From Priapulus caudatus (Eukaryota; Priapulida; Priapulimorpha; Priapulimorphida; Priapulidae), in contig NW_014577074.1 in the NCBI RefSeq assembly GCF_000485595.1, positions 428,828 to 472,431 on the forward strand: a stretch of 43,604 nucleotides of DNA, given 5' to 3'. Under the pieces are notes generated by a model. The model searched no databases and was not told the origin of the DNA. It was given only the letters and a program-made list of their open reading frames with translations. The translations under genes and the position numbers were made by a program. This document shows positions 11,722 through 22,443 of this stretch, piece after piece; position 1 is the stretch's first letter; every line of letters begins with the position of its first letter.

Positions 11722-12829
11722 TACGAGGACATGGCTAAACCCTCAAGTGTGTTCGACGTTGTGTCAAGGCAATATGTTATGATTTGTTGTAGTAGAATAG
11801 GTATATATGTGATCTACGCTATCATGATAAATTCATCCCTGAGTCAATAAGACACTTTGCAGTAGATTAAGAACTCTAACACTGCATTCTAACACGAAAA
11901 CATACACCTAGCTAAATGGAAACCCTAGGATAAGTGACAGAGGACATAATCATGCCTATAGATCATCATGCAGCTTGCGTGCAGATGTGATTATACTAGA
12001 GTGATAAAATCACCGTACTAGAGCGTTATAGGAGTGTATTTTCCTGAAAGTGCAACGCAACGTCATAATAGCATGAATTATGTAATGGTACTTGATGACA
12101 ACGGTAATTTTTTTAATGTTATAAGTAGCTGATTTATCTAAATAAATTTGGATGCAACCCAAGAGTTATTGTTATATTTATAAATGCATGTATATTGTAA
12201 TGTACGTATCGCTCGTTAGTTATGTTTGAGTTTGGAAGTATATATTATATCTTTTAAGTCAATCAACTGAAGTGAATTCTATTTGATGTTATAGTATGTA
12301 ATGTATGCAATACAATTAATCATATGATCATGTGAAGCGAGTTTATGTACTCTATGGAGTGTAGATGTGGGTTTTGAATTGTAAGTTTTTAGGATTCTCA
12401 CCTATCATTATGTCCAAGTACAGATTACTCTAGACAGCTCCTATATGACAGTCTTAATGACAATCATTTGCTCATGCTCTCTTAAAAGTCTTACATAGGA
12501 CTCATCTATAATCGATTATAGAACATGTTGCCATACACATCTCATTTGTTCCGTTTATGCCCTTCTTATTGTCATGCCACCAATGGTCGACTAAAGTTGT
12601 TTGCACCTTCGTCTCTTCCTAGTCCATTCCAGTGCTAGCTCGTCCTCCCCACCTCCATCTGACCATCCTAATAAGCAGTCATATCACTAAGATCACCTAC
12701 TGCCTTGCATTTTTCTACTTCTATATTATTCTTATTCATCAATTTATCATTTTAATTCCCTCTATATTCAACAACCAATCATTCTAATATTCACAAAACT
12801 CCTTGTCCTCTTACGAGTAACAGCACAAA
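11722..12829. other. AT-rich sequence between the two halves of the KNL2 gene
   Basis: I see no coding region, RNA gene or clear repeat in this stretch. If the two KNL2 segments are one gene, it is part of the inserted or misplaced material; if the ATG at 11721 is real, its right-hand start would be promoter and 5' UTR. Confidence 0.4.
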
Positions 12830-13178
12830 ATTAGATTGTAGAGAGCGACTATCCAGTCCCATGACGAGACAGAACAGTCGAACAGGACACAGTGTGAGAA
12901 GGATCAAGAAAGGTGGCAGCACCATGAGAAGGAAGTCAAAAAAATCGTGGCACAGCAATAACAAGGAACTCAGATATGGTGACATCAAGCCATTGAGAAT
13001 GATCAACAAAACGTAGCACAACATAAGGAACAAGAGAAGGTGGCACAATGTAAGAAGAAACTAGAGAAGGTAGCACAACATAAGAAGGAACAAGAGAAGA
13101 TGGTGCAGCATGAGAAGGGACAAGAGAAGGTGGCACAATGTAAGAAAGAAACTAGAGAAGTAGCACAACAATAAAGAA
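12830..13178 (+). pseudogene. Inverted, decayed copy of the KNL2 repeat exon next to an assembly gap
   Basis: Read on the plus strand, 12870-13040 closely matches the reverse complement of exon 5 (17153-17340), with units such as ENDQQNVAQHKEQEKV, but with several small indels and stops. It then continues the 10-residue array past the point where exon 5 is cut at 17151 (VAQHKKEQEKMVQHEKGQEK) until the 25-N gap. So it preserves sequence that exon 5 has lost, in the opposite orientation. Left of about 12830 the similarity ends. It may be the other haplotype, a mis-oriented contig end, or a true inverted duplication. Confidence 0.7.
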
Positions 13179-13203
13179 NNNNNNNNNNNNNNNNNNNNNN
13201 NNN
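13179..13203. other. Assembly gap (25 N)
   Basis: A run of exactly 25 N, equal in length to the second gap at 32039. Equal round lengths suggest a placeholder and not a measured distance. Confidence 0.95.
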
Positions 13204-14515
13204 GGAGCGAGCGATGAGAAGCTGGCGGAGAAGGAGGAGTGGGGGTCCGAGAAGCTGGCTGGAGAAGGAGCGAAAGGGGAGGAAGGGCGCGAGAAGTAGC
13301 TGGTGGAGCGAGGGGAGAAGGGAGAAGCTGCCCGTGAGAGAAAGAGGGCGCGAAGCTGCGTGGAGAGCGAAGGAAGCGAGCAGAAGCGAGAAAGTGGTGG
13401 AGGAGGGAGAAGCTGCGGGAGGGAGAAGCTGGGGAGTAAGGAGGAAGGCTGCAGAAGGAGGGCCGGAGAATGCGGAGCTGGTGAGGAGGAGGGGGAGAAA
13501 GGAGCAAGCTGACGGTGGAAGGAAGAGCGGGAGAAAGCTGCCGTGCGAGGAAGAGCCGCGGAGAAGCTGGTGGAGAATGAGGAAGGGGAGCAAGGGAGAA
13601 CGGGGGTGGAAAGGAGGGAGAAGCTGGTGAGAGTAAGGGCAGGAGGGAGAAGCTGGTGGAGGAGGAAGGGAGGCACGGGGAAAAAAGTAGCTGGCTGAGG
13701 AGGGGGAGAAGCGATGAAGCTGGTGGAGGAAGAGCGGGAGAAGTGTGGAGAATGAGGAGGGGAGAAGGAAAGGGTGAGGAACGCGGGAGAAGCTGGCTGG
13801 AAAATGAGAGGAGGGAGAAGCTAGGTGGAGAAGGAGGAATGGGAGGAGGGCGGAGGAGGGGCAGAAATGACCTGCGTGGAGAGGCGGAGCAAGGAGAAGA
13901 CTGCGTGGAGCAGGCGGAGACAGCTGTGGAGAATGAGGAAGCGGGAGAAGGAGAAGGGGAGGAGAAGGAGAGGAGAAGCTGGTGAGCAGATAGGAGCCGG
14001 AGCAAAGTCGTAGAGAAGCGCAGGAAAGGGAGGAGCGGGAGAAGTACTGGTGAGGAGAGGGGCGAGAAGGAGAGAAGCTGAGTGGAGAAAAAGGAGCGGA
14101 AGAAGTGGCTGGTGGAGAAGGAGGAAGGCGGAGAGAGCAGAGGGTGTGGAGGAGGCAGGGAGAGCTGGTGAGAAGGAGAGGGGGGGAAGCTGGGGAGAGA
14201 GAAGGGAGAAGAGGGAAAGGAGTTGGTGCAGAGATGGCGGCAGAAGGAGAGCTGGTGGCCAGAAGCGAGGCAGGGGAGAAGCTTTCTCCGCCAGCCTCTC
14301 CTTCTCACCAAGCTTCTCCCCTTCCTCATCTTCCACCAGCTTCTCCCACTCCTCCTTCTCCACCAGCTTCTCCCTCTCCCCTTCCTCCTTCCACCAAGCT
14401 CCCTTCTCTCCTCCTCCATTTCTCCACCAGTTCTCCCCTCCTCCCTTCTCCACCAGCTTCTCCCTTCTCCCCTTCACTATTCTTCACTAGCTTTCTCCCT
14501 ACTTCCAACCTACTA
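13204..14515. repeat. GA-rich to CT-rich minisatellite with strand switch (copy 1)
   Basis: From the gap to about 14285 the plus strand is built from variants of GGAGAAGCTGGTGGAGAAGG. At about 14286 it changes abruptly to the complement, CTCCACCAGCTTCTCC, and runs to about 14515. The two parts can fold back on each other. Long open frames here (up to about 450 codons) result from the absence of stop triplets in the repeat unit and are not genes. Confidence 0.9.
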
Positions 14516-15762
14516 GTATACTCTAAACCTTCCTCTCCCTCTCCCTTTCCCCGTTCACCACACGTGCTCCTCGCACCCTGTACAAACTTACGAGAGTGCT
14601 GAGACGACCTGCACTGAACGCCCCGAACTGCCAATAGACTGCTGTAGCCCATCTGGGCGCTGGAAGTTTGCAAGTTAATTGACGACGCCTAAACCTGATG
14701 TTTACCAGCGTTATGGCTTACTTTAGGGTGTTAGCGTTTAGTTAGGTTAAAACAGACCAGGCTCTCCGACTGTTACACGGCGGTAGGAGCTGACCCCTTC
14801 CATACGAAATGCATGCGTAGCCCCTGAAAACAAAACTCCGAATTTCATTAAAATTTCGTTAAATAATAACAATGTATTACCACATTCTGACCTCACCTGC
14901 ATGACATGTTGCAACTATCACTACACTTCTTTAATTGACTATTTACTCGAAATACACGTTAAAAGGATGAGATTTTGAACAGCTAATACTAATCTTTAAC
15001 GTTTGTGTGAAATGCCATTATGATGTTCTTATTCTCTCTTTACGCGAAAATCACGAACTTTCGCCCTACTGTATTATGGCATATCTATGGCGGAAATTTG
15101 CGGCATTTTTTGAGTTTTAATCTATGTAAGTACATGCTCAGTTGATAGCGCACATACAATAAATACGAGCGTGTGGAAGTACAGAGAAGCTGAAGAATCA
15201 TAAAAAGTGAGATAATTAACGTATAAATAGGCACACGCCACTACTGCGCAACATATTTCTAATGCGTCGTTTAGTGACCTCTCGCCACGTAGGTTAAGCG
15301 AATGAATTGTGGCAGTAGGTTAGGGTTAGCGGATAGACCGAATAATTCTGTCTCATATAACCTTTTTAATTTTGTTGAAGGTCTATTATGGACAGGAACA
15401 GGGCGTTCATTGAAATTTCGGACGACGCCATGCAAAATGGATGCGCTGCTAGTGTTACAATAGCCCTGGTTCTCGCTTCGTATCTGTGCGTGCCTGCAGG
15501 AGGTGATAGACTCGCTCTGATGGTCTGATGTTATGTAAATGGCGAATGTAATTTAACGAAAGTGCAATAAGCGCCCCTCTTCGTTCTGAAAACAATCTTT
15601 TAAGCAAGAATAATGATTGAATGTGATGTATACACATATCTGTGCAAGTAAGAGTCATGTAGAGCGAACGGTAGGGTTTTTTCGGCCAATAGCGCGCGTA
15701 CGAGCACCGCATTCGCCAGGCAATGCATTTTTCAGATACAAGATAATGTAACCCAAACCCAA
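14516..15762. repeat. Dispersed repeat: inner flank and unit B (copy 1)
   Basis: After the minisatellite comes an inner flank (about 14516-14705, including ACTTACGAGAGTGCTGAG and AAACCTGATGTTTACC). Next is unit B (about 14740-15330), which is homologous in reverse to 42675-43240. The rest (15330-15762) includes a short TTAGGG-like tract at 15323-15335. The whole block from 13204 recurs at 34413-36971. No coding function is recognised. Confidence 0.85.
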
Positions 15763-16260
15763 CGAGGATATAGGCTTACAAATGTCTCCTATCCTTTTCT
15801 GCGAGGGAATGCCCGAGTGAATCACTCGGCCGGTTTGCTGCGTGCCGTTTTCAGAACTAGAACTTCCAAACTGGTGTATTCTCAAACACGAACCTTTCTC
15901 CCGATGGGAACTTACTATGTATCGACAATACTCTGTTTAACTAATATACCTGTTACAAAAAATTCGAAGTGGTACGAGCGCGCGAATATACTGCAGCGCC
16001 ATTTCGAATTCCTTCCTCATTCTCCACCAGCTTCTCCCCTTCCTCCTCCACCAGCTTATCCCTTTTCCCCCTCCTCCTCCACCAGCTTCTCCCTTCTCCC
16101 CCTCCTCCTCTACCAGCTCCCTTATCCCCCTCCTTCTCCCCTTCCTCCTCCACTAGCTTCTCCCCCTCCTCCTCCACCAGCTTCTCCCCTCCTCCACCGG
16201 CTTCTCCCTTCTCCCCTTCTTCATTCTTCACTAGCTTCTCCCTACTCAACCTACTAGTAC
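15763..16260. repeat. Diverged continuation of the repeat and a second CT-rich minisatellite
   Basis: From 15763 the match to the other copy (36972-37215) drops from perfect to one with frequent single-base indels, ending at the shared string GCGCCATTTCGAATTCC. From 16013 to 16260 follows another CT-rich array of CTCCACCAGCTTCTCC units. Confidence 0.8.
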
Positions 16261-17149
16261 TTTTCTAAACTTCCTCCTCCCTCCCCCTCCCCCTCTCTTT
16301 CCCCTCTCCCTCCCTACACTGGTCCTTCGCTACCCTGTACCAGAACTACGAGAGTGCTGACGATGTTCCACTGATACGCCCGAAACGCCGATAGACCGCG
16401 TAGCGCAATCTGGCGGTGGCGTTTGCAAGTTAATTTACGACGCTAAACCTGATGTTTACCCCCTAACCCTAACCATATCAGATAGTTACCTCGGGTACAT
16501 ATTATACGACAACGACCCTTCGGGCGCGACTGCCGGCACTTGGAACGTTTCTATATATATATTATAATTATAAAGTTGTTCAGCCGAATTAGTTCGTACT
16601 CGCATAACTGGAGAACTCCGCAACCTAGAGGAAAACTAAAGATATTTTCAGAATCAGCATGTCTAGGTGGTTCTGGCTGAAACAAAAATTTTAAAAAGTT
16701 AAAAAGTTATATTTAAATAACTTTATAAAATTTATAGAAATTCTATTCATCAATAGATGGCGGGGCGTACAGATTAAAACATCACGTACGTGTGAATCCA
16801 TGGTGTATACCCTTAAATTGACTACGTCACGAATTTTCTATGGTAAAATTTGTAAAAAAAAATTGCCATTTTTTTACATTAAAGGTAAGAACTAACGAGA
16901 CTAAACGTATCGTCAAATTCTTACCTGATAAGATTGTTTCTCAACTAGTTAAAAATCCAAAAAACCTGGGGGCCGTTGTCAGAAACAAAATTAGTCGCAA
17001 CATTAGTCTTACCATTAACTTCCACTCGTAAACCGTTGACAGAAACATCGTAAGGTTACGAGAACGAAAAATCCTCGCAAATATCCTCATAACATTACGA
17101 GAGCTCAGACCCTCTCGTAACTTTAATATAAAGTTGAAAATAACACATT
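16261..17149 (+). repeat. Dispersed repeat: inner flank plus unit A, interrupting the KNL2 repeat exon
   Basis: An inner flank like the one at 14516 (CTACGAGAGTGCTGACG, then AAACCTGATGTTTACC and a CCCTAACCCTAACC tract at 16461) is followed by unit A. Unit A ends with a small palindrome (TTACGAGAG...CTCTCGTAA, near 17095-17121) and ACACATT at 17143-17149. The inverted copy at 33217-34140 diverges at the same point, so 17149 is probably the element end. Directly adjacent, at 17151, is the cut KNL2 exon. Confidence 0.8.
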
Positions 17150-17152
17150 AAC

Positions 17153-20100
17153 CTTCTCTTGTTCCTTATGTTGTGCTACGTTTTGTTGATCATTCTCATG
17201 CTGTGTCACCATATCTGGTTCCTTGTTATGCTGTGCCAGATTTTTTTGTTCCTTCTCATGTTGTGCCACCTTTTCTTGATCCTTCTCACACTGTGTCCTG
17301 TTCCGCTGTTCTGTCTCGTGCTGTGTCGCTCTCTCATATTTGTCTTTATAACGAGACAAAGTTTTATATTTTGGTTTATAATTATTTGCAGCTGTGATCT
17401 TGATATGCTGCTTATTGATGTCATGGGTGGTGAGCACTGGATGACTGCAAACAACTTTGTCGCCTGTGGCTGCAACATAACAACACATTTTCAACATGTT
17501 TGACATTGGTATCCTTAGCTTTAGGGCCATGCATTAACCTGCATATCAGCTTAGAATCTGCACAATAGTGAAGCCTAATTATTCAACAATATCTAACAGA
17601 GACTGCAGTAGGTAGTTGCTACTTGACAATTCGTTGGTTAGTATATCTCCAATTAAAACAAGGGTTCAATAGTTTTATATAACAAACTTTGTTGCTCAAT
17701 TTTGATAAGTTAAAAAAAAACAGTCATACTATATATATAAGGGTCACTCAAGAAATACACTCTAGTCTAGAGGTGATTTCACTGTATAACCACCACTGAC
17801 GGAAATGCTTAGTGTGTCCTTCATACTAGTTCATAGACAGGTGTATGTTCTGTAGAGGTGGCTACTACTGCAAGTTTGACTGGGCTGATTTCAAAGCGTG
17901 ACAATTACCGTTTTATTATATTGCTTGACAATGACATTGGTTTACCTGCCTCGTATAAGGATGATACAAACTGCACTTTAAATGCAGTGTTTTTACAGCT
18001 TGATGTATACGTATCCGAACTGATTTGAGTTTATCTGTGTATTAGGGCTGCTTACGACATGACCCTCCGCATTCCACCCATAAACGGCATACCATTTTAA
18101 ATTCCTGGGACCCCCGTATGTGTGTGTGCGTATATGTGGTTTTAGGACAAATACGCCTTGGACAATCGACCCTGTACAATAACACCCTGTGCCATTCCCC
18201 ACTAGACAATTACCCCAATGATTTTAGTTTTATTTATTTTTGAGTTAACTGCACAGAATTTAAGTCCTTAAATAAACATATTTTGAAAGGAAAATGTAAA
18301 ATACTTAAATATAATCGACATTATGTTGAGTGAAAATCTTAATGTGAAATAAGCAGAATTAATAAATTACAACAGATATATTCTATATAAAAAGATATAA
18401 GCTGTAAGAAAAATGTAAATTACCATTGAATTTTGTCTTATAATTATTGACTATCATTTAGTGTCTGTGTAGTTTAGTATACGTTGTATGGTCCAAGTGC
18501 TAATTCTCTATGCTCTAGGGAAGGGGCGATTGTCCGGAGGTAATTTTCTGGGGAGAGTGAATATACAGGGTGCAATAGTCCATGGGGTGAAGTTCAGGAG
18601 GTAATTGTCCAAGGGTAATTATCAGGCAGTTTACAATTAAAAAGGTAGTTGGAGATAAGCATAATTTTAGCTTTATTTTAAGCTTTCGGTCTAAATTTCT
18701 CCAAAACTTCTCCAAATTTTTTCTAAATATTTTCTACATGCAAGTCATTTATATCCATTTACTATTTATATGAAACATCACGCAGAAACAGGTGCATAGT
18801 ATGTGGATTACTCAATTTAACTGGGAATAAACTGAAAAAGTAACTAAAGTAATGTTTAAATCAACAACTATCATTAAAATACATTTCTTTACCAATACCA
18901 ATTACATTTTTCCTCCTTAAAAGGATACATTACTCTAGGTTCTTTAGATATTTTCAGTTGAAATAGGTTAAAATTACGCTACATGAAAAGTTTTATGGTT
19001 CAATATTCATTAGAAATATATTTTTTGTTTTAAAACTGACGGCTATACCATTGCTTACAACGGCTGTGGCGCCACTGGAAGCGCATTCACTGAAAAAATT
19101 GCGCAAAGCAACGTTTCTGCTGCAGGCTACAGACCGAGGGTGTTTCCTATTTATTAATTTTAGAGCAGAAGGTTAGCAATATCTTAAAAACGAGTCAAAC
19201 GACACTTAGTTTCAGTTATAATATGGACGAATTTGTCCTAAAATAAACATCGTTCGGTTGAATAGCATTTAGGTATAAATATAATTGCGCTTTTGTGATT
19301 AGCCCTCGGTCTGTAACTTGTAAAATAAATTGGCAAATGCGCAACTTTTTCAGGGTGGCAGCACAATCGCGGGTGTCATGTCTGAGTCCAAAAATGAAGA
19401 TTTCGAAATGCAATGTTGTTTTATGACAAGCGTGAATGCGTGATTATAGAAATATTGAGGTATATGCTATTATATATGCATTTATTATCATAATATACTA
19501 TAAAATTATAGGGGAAAGTAACCCTTTAAACATCTATATATACCTCCATCAGCGTCTTCTGTCTCAGATAGACTTTCCACAATTTCACTTATATGAGCTG
19601 CTAAATTTTCGTCGACATCTGACTGATCATCTGTGAAATCGACGATGGCACCATCTTGCTGTGGCACAGGCTTACACTGATTAAAAAACTCTGAAATTTG
19701 GAGAACCTAATGTAAGGTAATGTACTCAAATCATATTTCTCTTAAAGATTTAATAATAATAATAATAATATTAGTCCATGACGAAGATACACAGAGAATG
19801 TTCTCCGATAGGTCTTTGAAATAATCTAGACATACCTAGACATATCTTTACTTACCTAGAATTGATGATTGATTATTACTGACGGGACTGCTCAATTTCA
19901 CAGGGTCATCGACTACCATCTGCTGGACTGATGAGGTTCTAGTGATGGATGTTGGTTGCATGACTCGTTCACACTGCTATACATTCGCAAACACGTTCAT
20001 ATTTAATTACTTCATTAACTGTAATAGCTAGTACATCAGATTCTAGGTCACTCAGAAGGAAGGCACAAGAATTTAAAATTGTAAAAATCAGTGAATCCCT

Positions 20101-22443
20101 TAGGCTTATATATGTGTCCCCACTGTGGTCTCAGGACGAAGGTGATGGAAGTGGAAGTGATAAAGATGGTAATGTGGGTCCTGGTGGGTGGTGGGCTGGT
20201 TTGGTTTTATCTGGTCTTCTATTCTAAATCATACAGCTTCAGGAGGCTCCCCCCTCTATAAATAGTAAGAACTGTCCGAACATATCAAAAAACTAAAAAT
20301 TGCTGTGAAATGAAATAAAATGTGACTCAGTCATGAAATAAGTGTTATATACTTTATTTATACCAAGAGCCATGTACAATAAGACTGGACAGCTGAGCAA
20401 AATGCTGGGTCAAGAATGATATTAGAGCCAACTAGCTGCTGGCCAGTAACCTGTGAATGGCAGTGCGTGTACTATTTGTTAAAATGACCCAGTTTTCTTC
20501 AGAGAAAGGGTCTGGTCATTAGTGTACCGTGACTAACTGCAATAATAACAAGGGCTGAGACAGTCACACATTTTCTTATTTACAGAATAAACCAAAATAA
20601 TTCATACAAACTCTTCCAGACACGCGCATGGTTGTTGATCTTATCGTACATATGCACTTACCTCTGTGGCTTTTACTTTCAGGGTAGGTTGTGAATTCAG
20701 TGTAGTCAGATTTGTAAGTGACAGGTTATCCTGCATGCCGGTGGTACTTATGAGCTGTATGAACATAAAGCAAGATATAACCTTTAGAGTTTAAACACTA
20801 GCCAGTTCATTATTGTAGATAGTTACCATTGTAAATGCCATGCTAAAATTTCTGGCTTTGTAGTCATGGACAAGGGCATGGGTAGGTAGTAGGTAACTGA
20901 CAACTTGGTTATTTGATAAGGGTTGGGATATTTTGCCGTTTTCAGGAACGGTAACTTAAACTAGGAATTTAATTTTTTAAAAGGAACCTGCTGAACACAG
21001 CCAGGCATTTCCTTCTAGGTTAGCTCTAGAACTATATAGGCCTTTGCTCTGCCACAGGGCTATAGCACAAACTATGTTGAAACTGGGCAATTGAACTGCT
21101 CCCACTGCTCCCACGAAAAACGGCTCACAGAATGCAAAATCATCAGGCTTTTTAACACTTATTTATCTACATAAACAGGGGTAGAAATTATCTCTTGAAC
21201 ACGGGAGTCCGGCAGATTCCCTACCCTCAAAAAGAGGGAGTCCGTAGCAAAATGATGGAGTCTGCAGTCTGAAGTTCAAAATTAAAGATATTAATAATAA
21301 CACGTGCTTATTTTGAAGATTCATGCGGTTACACGTCTGCCAAATTTTCTTTGGACATTTGCTGAAAAAACACGGTAATTCTGCGAGGCCATGCTCTGGA
21401 ACAAACTAGTTAGTATAGTATGGCAGAGTTTTCAAGGAGTCACATGGACTCCTGCATATGTCAAATCAGGGAGTCCGACAGTAAATCAGGGAGTATTTGA
21501 CTCTGAACTCCCATTAATTTTGCACCCTGCATAAACCTTTATTTTTTAGCACTTTTCACGACTTAACACAATGCATTTATTCATTTATTCCTCGAAGTCT
21601 TAGCACTACCTGCAAATTCCGTTCAAATGCTGGCGTGGGTACTGTCATCCGAAATGTAGGCAAAAACACGGGGGCAGCCCATTACTCATGCATGGGGTGA
21701 ACTGGCACTTTTCTAATCATAAACATGTTGCCTGGCAACATTGTAATCAGCACCAGTGCTATACCCACACCCCCATGAGTAATGGGCTGCCCTTGATTTG
21801 TCTGTGATCCATTCCTCGGGGGAGCAGAGGGAGCAGTTCCGTTGCCCAGTGTCAACATAGTTTGTGCTATAGCCCTGTGGCAGAGCGAAGTTCTAGAGCT
21901 ACTTCTATGTGGGATGGGGGCTAAGGCCTGAGTCTAGATCTAGCTCTAGAACTATATGTCTATAGCCCTTCGCTCCACCACAGGCGCCTGTGGTGAAACG
22001 AAGGGCTATACTATAGTTCTAGAGCTAGTCTAGTTCTAGCTCCAAGAAACGGTCTTTGCTAGGGTTAGGAGATCCTTTTATATAGATTTTTTTTTTATTG
22101 GTTTGTGTATATAATATTGACGTTAGTCACACAGCCTGAACCTGGTCGGGTTAGTCTAGTTCATCATTTATGCTCCTCAGATGGCGTACATTGGCCATTG
22201 GCATTGCCACTTCCATGCACTTCACAAGTCACAACTTCCAGTCACTTCAATGCATGGTTAGGAAATGTTCCAAAAAATACTTTACGGAACTTTGATCAAC
22301 ATTTTAGGATATTATATTCAAATTACCTTGCCAACCGGACTTGCTTTAAATAACTCTTCAAATGCATCATGGAGAATAGGTCTATCAAACCATAGTTTAC
22401 CACTGTCACTGGTTTTACTTCTGTGCCTGTTGGGAGTCGCCAT
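17153..22443 (-). CDS. MIS18BP1: Probable N-terminal exons of the KNL2 gene (5 exons, 265 codons), 3' end broken by repeat
   Basis: Exons: 22443-22327 (starts ATGGCGACTCCC), 20754-20662, 19976-19856, 19690-19544, 17469-17153. All have GT-AG boundaries and agreeing phases, giving exactly 265 codons. Exon 1 begins MATPNRHRSK and exon 4 has VDFTDDQSDVDENLAAHISE. Exon 5 ends in five 10-residue units of the QHEKEQ type, the same repeat that opens the exon at 11721-11165 on the same strand. The array is interrupted at 17150-17152 by the end of a dispersed repeat. MIS18BP1 proteins have a long N-terminal region before SANTA, and this fits. A GT after the last unit could act as a donor, but no matching acceptor in phase is obvious at 11721. 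The link to the downstream exons is an inference; a separate small gene is the alternative. Confidence 0.6.
18158..18625. repeat. Inverted pair of short CAAT..CCC / GGG..ATTG arrays
   Basis: At 18158-18215 the plus strand has about four units of roughly 14-15 bp with CAAT and CCC. At about 18518-18625 there are units of the complementary type (GGGTAATTGTCC). They form a foldback with internal sub-repeats around AT-rich sequence. Confidence 0.5.
19071..19372. mobile_element. MITE-like inverted-repeat element in KNL2 intron 4
   Basis: The arms at about 19071-19143 and 19302-19372 share ACTGAAAAA-TTGCGCA and TACAGACCGAGGG in opposite orientation. There is no coding capacity. Confidence 0.6.
21021..21901. 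mobile_element. Foldback/MITE-like element in KNL2 intron 1
   Basis: Terminal inverted arms of about 85-90 bp lie at 21021-21113 and 21820-21901; they share TAGCTCTAGAACT at the tips and GGGCTATAGCACAAACTATG inside. A second inner pair (GGCAGCCCATTACTCAT) lies at 21673-21690 and 21775-21791. No transposase frame is present. Confidence 0.7.
21934..22033. repeat. Near-perfect palindrome of about 100 bp
   Basis: Arms of 52 and 48 bp meet at 21985/21986 (CAGGC|GCCTG) with only a few differences and no loop. The tips carry TAGCTCTAGAACTATA, the same tip as the neighbouring foldback element. Confidence 0.85.

Noticed and set aside
11265-11850. Plus-strand hydrophobic-looking repeats (LLLFLSMLHH type)
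   Set aside because: They are antisense frames of the KNL2 10-residue array, not a membrane protein.
13003-14673. Long open frames on both strands (up to 452 codons), also repeated at 34136-35882
   Set aside because: They lie in the GA/CT minisatellite, are rich in S/P/L or R/E/G only, and overlap in nearly all frames. The repeat unit simply lacks stop codons.
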